Under the pieces are notes generated by a model. It did no database searches. It saw nothing but the letters and a program-made list of their open reading frames with translations, and had not been told where the DNA came from. A program made the position numbers and the translations under genes. Below, piece after piece: positions 12,736-15,899 of a stretch of 15,899 nucleotides of DNA (positions within the stretch are counted from its first letter, which is position 1; each line of letters begins with the position of its first letter). The DNA is from Salinivirga sp964413185 (GTDB lineage: Bacteria > Bacteroidota > Bacteroidia > Bacteroidales > Salinivirgaceae), in contig CAYPSX010000075.1 of NCBI GenBank assembly GCA_964413185.1, positions 1 through 15,899 on the forward strand. Direction: 5' to 3'.

Positions 12736-13809
12736 TTAATCTTTGTAAAAAAAAATCGTGAATTGCGCTGAGCCCGGTTGTTTTTCAATTTCGGTGAGCG
12801 CTGATAAAAGTCGCCTGTTTTCTTCCGGTTTTCCAATGGTAATGCGTAATGTGTTTTCACATAAATGTTGATTGCTGCGGTTGCGGACAACGATGTTTTT
12901 TTTGCGCAACTGTGTGTAAACGCTATTGGCATCTTTAAATCTAACCAGTAAATAGTTAGCATCCGAAGGAAAAACGCTTTCCACCATTGTTAATTGAGAT
13001 AATTCCCGGCTCAGAAAATTGCGCTCAGCTTTAATCTCTTGAATCCAGTTCGATACAACTTTTGGGGTTTTCAGAGCTTGTAGTATTTTTTGCTGCGTAA
13101 GTTCATTTACATTGTACGGAAGCTTAATTTTATTGAGTACTTCAACAATTTCGGGATTGGCAAAAAGTAATCCGGCCCGAATAGATGCCAGTCCCCAGGC
13201 TTTAGAAAAAGTTTGCAGCACAACCAGATTCGGAAATTCCCGAATTCGCTCTCTCCAGGGCTTGCTATCGGAAAAATCGACATAAGCCTGATCAACGACC
13301 ACAATTCCCGGGAAAAAATGCAGCACAGTTTCAATATCTTTTTCATTGAGCAAATTTCCAGTGGGATTGTTAGGCGAACACAGGAATATTACTTTGGATT
13401 TAGCGTCCGTCGCGCGCATAACTTCCTCAACATCAATCTGAAAACATTCGGTTGTAGAAATCTCCCTGATTTCAGCATTTTGCACCTGTGCAGCCACTTT
13501 GTACATGCCGTAAGACGGATTAAGTGTGATGATATTGTCCCTGCCCGGCACTACAAAAGCCCTTAAAATAAGGTCGATAAGCTCATCTGAACCATTGCCT
13601 GGCATTATACTGTTTTCATGTATGCTGTAAAAAGCCGATAAAGCTTGTTTGACTTGTTTTTGCTGTGGATCCGGGTATCTGCCCGCATCGCTAAACGGAT
13701 TTTCATTGGCATCGAGCAATAGGTTTTCCTGCACATTGGCCTGACTGCGGGCTGACGCGTAAGGCTTTAATTTTCGGATGTTCGGTCGTATTAATTCCTG
13801 AATATTCAT
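12736..13809 (-). CDS. hisC: Histidinol-phosphate aminotransferase
   Basis: A 357-residue PLP-dependent class I/II aminotransferase that converts imidazole acetol phosphate and glutamate to histidinol phosphate (step 7). It shows D33-A-N-E-N-P (substrate loop), G71-N-G-S-D-E (PLP phosphate contact), C144-S-P-N-N-P-T-G (Asn contacting the cofactor), D173-Q-A-Y-V-D (Asp for the pyridine N, Tyr for the ring O), the Schiff-base Lys203 in T-F-S-K-A-W-G, Arg211, and the substrate-carboxylate Arg322 in L-R-I-T-I-G. Length is normal. It starts 11 bases after hisD and ends 10 bases before hisB, so it sits in the tight front half of the operon. Confidence 0.97.
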   Translation of the reverse strand: MNIQELIRPNIRKLKPYASARSQANVQENLLLDANENPFSDAGRYPDPQQKQVKQALSAFYSIHENSIMPGNGSDELIDLILRAFVVPGRDNIITLNPSYGMYKVAAQVQNAEIREISTTECFQIDVEEVMRATDAKSKVIFLCSPNNPTGNLLNEKDIETVLHFFPGIVVVDQAYVDFSDSKPWRERIREFPNLVVLQTFSKAWGLASIRAGLLFANPEIVEVLNKIKLPYNVNELTQQKILQALKTPKVVSNWIQEIKAERNFLSRELSQLTMVESVFPSDANYLLVRFKDANSVYTQLRKKNIVVRNRSNQHLCENTLRITIGKPEENRRLLSALTEIEKQPGSAQFTIFFYKD

Positions 13810-13820
13810 CTTTTCCGGGT

Positions 13821-15107
13821 TTATTGGTTCATTGAATTTATTCTCAAACGCATAGCATTGGCGTGTGCTTCAAGTTTTTCGCTAACTGCCATTTGCACTA
13901 CATTTTTGCCAATGCTCCGCACGCCTTGTGGAGAGAGTTCCTGGAAAGTGATTTTTTTGTAAAAAGCATCCATGTTGACGCCACTAAAAGCTCGCGCCGC
14001 ACCATTTGTAGGCAAAGTGTGGTTCGTACCTGAAGCATAATCGCCTGCACTTTCAGGTGTCAGTTCGCCTAAAAACACAGAGCCGGCATTGATAACCAGT
14101 TGCGCAAGTTCGCGCGGTTTCTCAACAGACAAAATCAAGTGTTCAGGTGCATAGGCATTGCTCACTTCCATGGCTTGTTGCAGTGAACTTACTTTTACAG
14201 CATAACTTTTTTCCAATGCCTGCTTTGCAATCTCTTTTCGCGGAAGCTGATTGAGTTGATTTTCTGTCTCCTGCATTATTTTGCGCATTTTATTTTCAGC
14301 TGTACAAATGAGCAAAACCTGACTGTCGGGGCCGTGTTCGGCCTGAGAAAGAAGATCAGCAGCAACAAATTTTTCGTTGGCATTACTATCAGCAACAACG
14401 GCGACTTCGCTGGGACCCGCGGGCATATCGATGGCTACTCCATTGAGCAGAGCCAGTTGCTTGGCTGCCGTGACGTATTGGTTGCCCGGCCCGAGAATTT
14501 TATCCACAGCAGAAATGGTTTCCGTACCGAAAATCATTGCCCCGATTGCCTGTGCACCACCAACACAATAGATTTCTTCCAAACCGGCCGTTAGTGCTGC
14601 AAATTGAATAGTATCGGGAATTTTGCCGTTTTTATCCGGCGGTGTAACCAGTACAATTTGATTGCATCCGGCCAGCACTGCTGGAATTGCAAGCATAAGT
14701 ACAGAAGAAAACAAAGGCGCAGTGCCGCCCGGAACGTAAAGTCCAACACGTTGAATAGGAATCGCACGCTGTTCACAATAAACGCCGGCAGCCGTTTCTA
14801 AGGAAATTTTTTGTGGAACTTGTGATTTGTGAAATCTCGATATGTTACGCGCAGCGCCTTCAGTGGCTGTTTTTAACTCGCAAGAGATATTCCTGGAAGC
14901 ACGTTCCATCTCATTTTTAGTCACTTTTAAGTTCGCGAGTTGTGCACCGTCAAACATCTTTGAGTAAGCAATCAGCGCCTCATCGCCTTTTTGCCGCACA
15001 TTGTCGATTATGTTCTTCACACCCGGCATAATTTCCTGCACACTCATCACCGGTCGTTGACAAATTTTGGTCAAATCTTCTTTATTTTTGAATTCTAAGT
15101 AGTTCAT
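13821..15107 (-). CDS. hisD: Histidinol dehydrogenase
   Basis: A 428-residue zinc enzyme that oxidises histidinol to histidine in two NAD-dependent steps (the last two reactions). The zinc ligands expected from E. coli HisD are all found: Gln255 and His258 in S-Q-A-E-H-G-P-D-S, Asp356 in E-S-A-G-D-Y-A-S-G, and His415 near the end in L-E-A-H-A. The catalytic pair Glu322-His323 is in Y-A-P-E-H-L. The NAD-binding region includes Y124-V-P-G-G-T-A-P-L-F-S and L205-G-P-G-N-Q-Y-V. Length is as usual. It starts 18 bases after hisG and precedes hisC by 11 bases. Confidence 0.98.
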   Translation of the reverse strand: MNYLEFKNKEDLTKICQRPVMSVQEIMPGVKNIIDNVRQKGDEALIAYSKMFDGAQLANLKVTKNEMERASRNISCELKTATEGAARNISRFHKSQVPQKISLETAAGVYCEQRAIPIQRVGLYVPGGTAPLFSSVLMLAIPAVLAGCNQIVLVTPPDKNGKIPDTIQFAALTAGLEEIYCVGGAQAIGAMIFGTETISAVDKILGPGNQYVTAAKQLALLNGVAIDMPAGPSEVAVVADSNANEKFVAADLLSQAEHGPDSQVLLICTAENKMRKIMQETENQLNQLPRKEIAKQALEKSYAVKVSSLQQAMEVSNAYAPEHLILSVEKPRELAQLVINAGSVFLGELTPESAGDYASGTNHTLPTNGAARAFSGVNMDAFYKKITFQELSPQGVRSIGKNVVQMAVSEKLEAHANAMRLRINSMNQ

Positions 15108-15125
15108 TTTAATTAGCGTTACCGG

Positions 15126-15899
15126 TTATACAATCATTTTCTCCAGTGCCGTGACCAAAATTCCCTGTGCACCGGCCTTTTTCAACTCGTCTATAATTTC
15201 CCAGAACTGGTTTTCATTCACCACGGAGTGCACAGAACTCCAGCCCTCATCTGCCAGTGGCACAACCGTCGGGCTTTTCATGCCCGGAATGAGCGCTATA
15301 ATTTCCTCAAGTTTTTCATTGGGGGCGTTCAGGAGGATGTATTTGTTATTTTCTGCGGCTTGTGCAGCTTTTATGCGGAAAATAAGTTTGTTGAGCAGTG
15401 CTCGTTTTTCAGGGGTGATGGCTTTGTTTTGAATCATGACTGCTTCGCTGCGCATAACGGTTTCGACCTCAGTTAACCCGTTGCTGATGAGCGTACTTCC
15501 TGAACTGACAATATCAAAAATGGCATCGGCCAAACCAATTCCGGGCGCAATTTCCACAGAACCGCTAATGGTGTGCACCTCAGCGCGAATGCCTTTTTCC
15601 AGTAAAAATTTACTCAGAATTTGCGGATACGATGTGGCAATGCGTTTGCCTGCAAACCACTTCAGGCCTGAATAGTCAATTTCTTTGGGTATGGCCAGTG
15701 ACAAACGGCATTTGGCAAAACCCAGTTTGAGAGCAACATCGACAGGTTTATTTTTTTCCTGCACCTCGTTCTCGCCCACAATACCAATATCGGCGACGCC
15801 ATCGGCAACGTATTGCGGAATGTCATCGTCGCGCAGGTACAGCAAGCGAACCGGAAAATCGTTAGAAAGGGCAATAAGGCGGCGCTCACCATTGGTAAA
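15126..15899 (-). CDS. hisG: ATP phosphoribosyltransferase, long form, N-terminus beyond the window
   Basis: First enzyme of the pathway, joining ATP and PRPP. The frame runs open through the right window edge, so the first few dozen residues are missing; an in-frame TTG at 15845 is internal, since F-T-N-G-E-R-R-L-I-A-L before it is typical HisG. Visible landmarks are L-L-Y-L-R-D-D-D-I-P, the G-V-A-D-I-G-I-V-G-E-N segment and the PRPP-binding D-A-I-F-D-I-V-S-S-G-S-T-L. After these comes an extra C-terminal region of about 75 residues (V-V-P-L-A-D-E-G-W-S-S-V-H-S-V-V onwards). That region is the ACT-like histidine-binding domain of the hexameric long form, so feedback inhibition by histidine is expected and no HisZ partner is needed. 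Any operon promoter or leader lies outside the window. Confidence 0.96.
   Translation of the reverse strand, partial: FTNGERRLIALSNDFPVRLLYLRDDDIPQYVADGVADIGIVGENEVQEKNKPVDVALKLGFAKCRLSLAIPKEIDYSGLKWFAGKRIATSYPQILSKFLLEKGIRAEVHTISGSVEIAPGIGLADAIFDIVSSGSTLISNGLTEVETVMRSEAVMIQNKAITPEKRALLNKLIFRIKAAQAAENNKYILLNAPNEKLEEIIALIPGMKSPTVVPLADEGWSSVHSVVNENQFWEIIDELKKAGAQGILVTALEKMIV

Noticed and set aside
12726..12962. N-terminal extension of hisB into hisC
   Set aside because: The added residues have no HisB character, and the ATG at 12725 begins exactly at the HAD phosphatase motif.
1..15899. tRNA or rRNA genes
   Set aside because: No cloverleaf-like or rRNA-like sequence was recognised by eye in any intergenic space.

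Overview
The window looks like chromosomal DNA of a Bacteroidota member, probably a marine or saline one such as a Marinilabiliales/Prolixibacteraceae-type organism. This lineage call is inference. It rests on moderate-to-low G+C, weak Shine-Dalgarno sequences, a TAnnTTTG-type promoter motif, fused hisB and hisIE genes in a hisGDCBHAF(IE) operon, and a YebC and CPBP protease of the style seen in that phylum. A betaine-type transport cluster fits a salt-exposed habitat.

Left part (1-4463). The window opens inside a D-2-hydroxyacid dehydrogenase gene (phosphoglycerate dehydrogenase-like). A CPBP-family membrane protein follows. Next is a compact, visibly more A+T-rich type II restriction-modification pair: a beta-class DNA methyltransferase of the SPPY type, whose gene overlaps a PmeII-like restriction endonuclease gene by 8 bases. 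The pair ends at a strong symmetrical hairpin that probably terminates both it and the convergent yebC gene.

Middle part (4677-8163). Three plus-strand genes lie 16 and 12 bases apart: a BCCT-family (betaine/carnitine/choline) secondary transporter, a two-domain universal stress protein, and an OpuAC/ProX-like glycine-betaine-binding lipoprotein. No ABC permease or ATPase gene accompanies the binding protein. This odd pairing of a secondary transporter with an ABC-type binding protein is the most interesting functional question in the window. A 306-base gene-free stretch packed with inverted repeats follows.

Right part (8470-15899). The minus strand carries the histidine biosynthesis operon from hisG (cut by the window edge) through hisD, hisC, hisB, hisH, hisA and hisF to hisIE. 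Together these cover the whole pathway from PRPP and ATP to histidine. Most joints are tight (an overlap of 4 bases or gaps of 10-18 bases). Three joints (hisB-hisH, hisA-hisF, hisF-hisIE) instead have gaps of 150-180 bases, and each holds a different repeat. The hisB-hisH gap has three complementary arms that can form two mutually exclusive hairpins.
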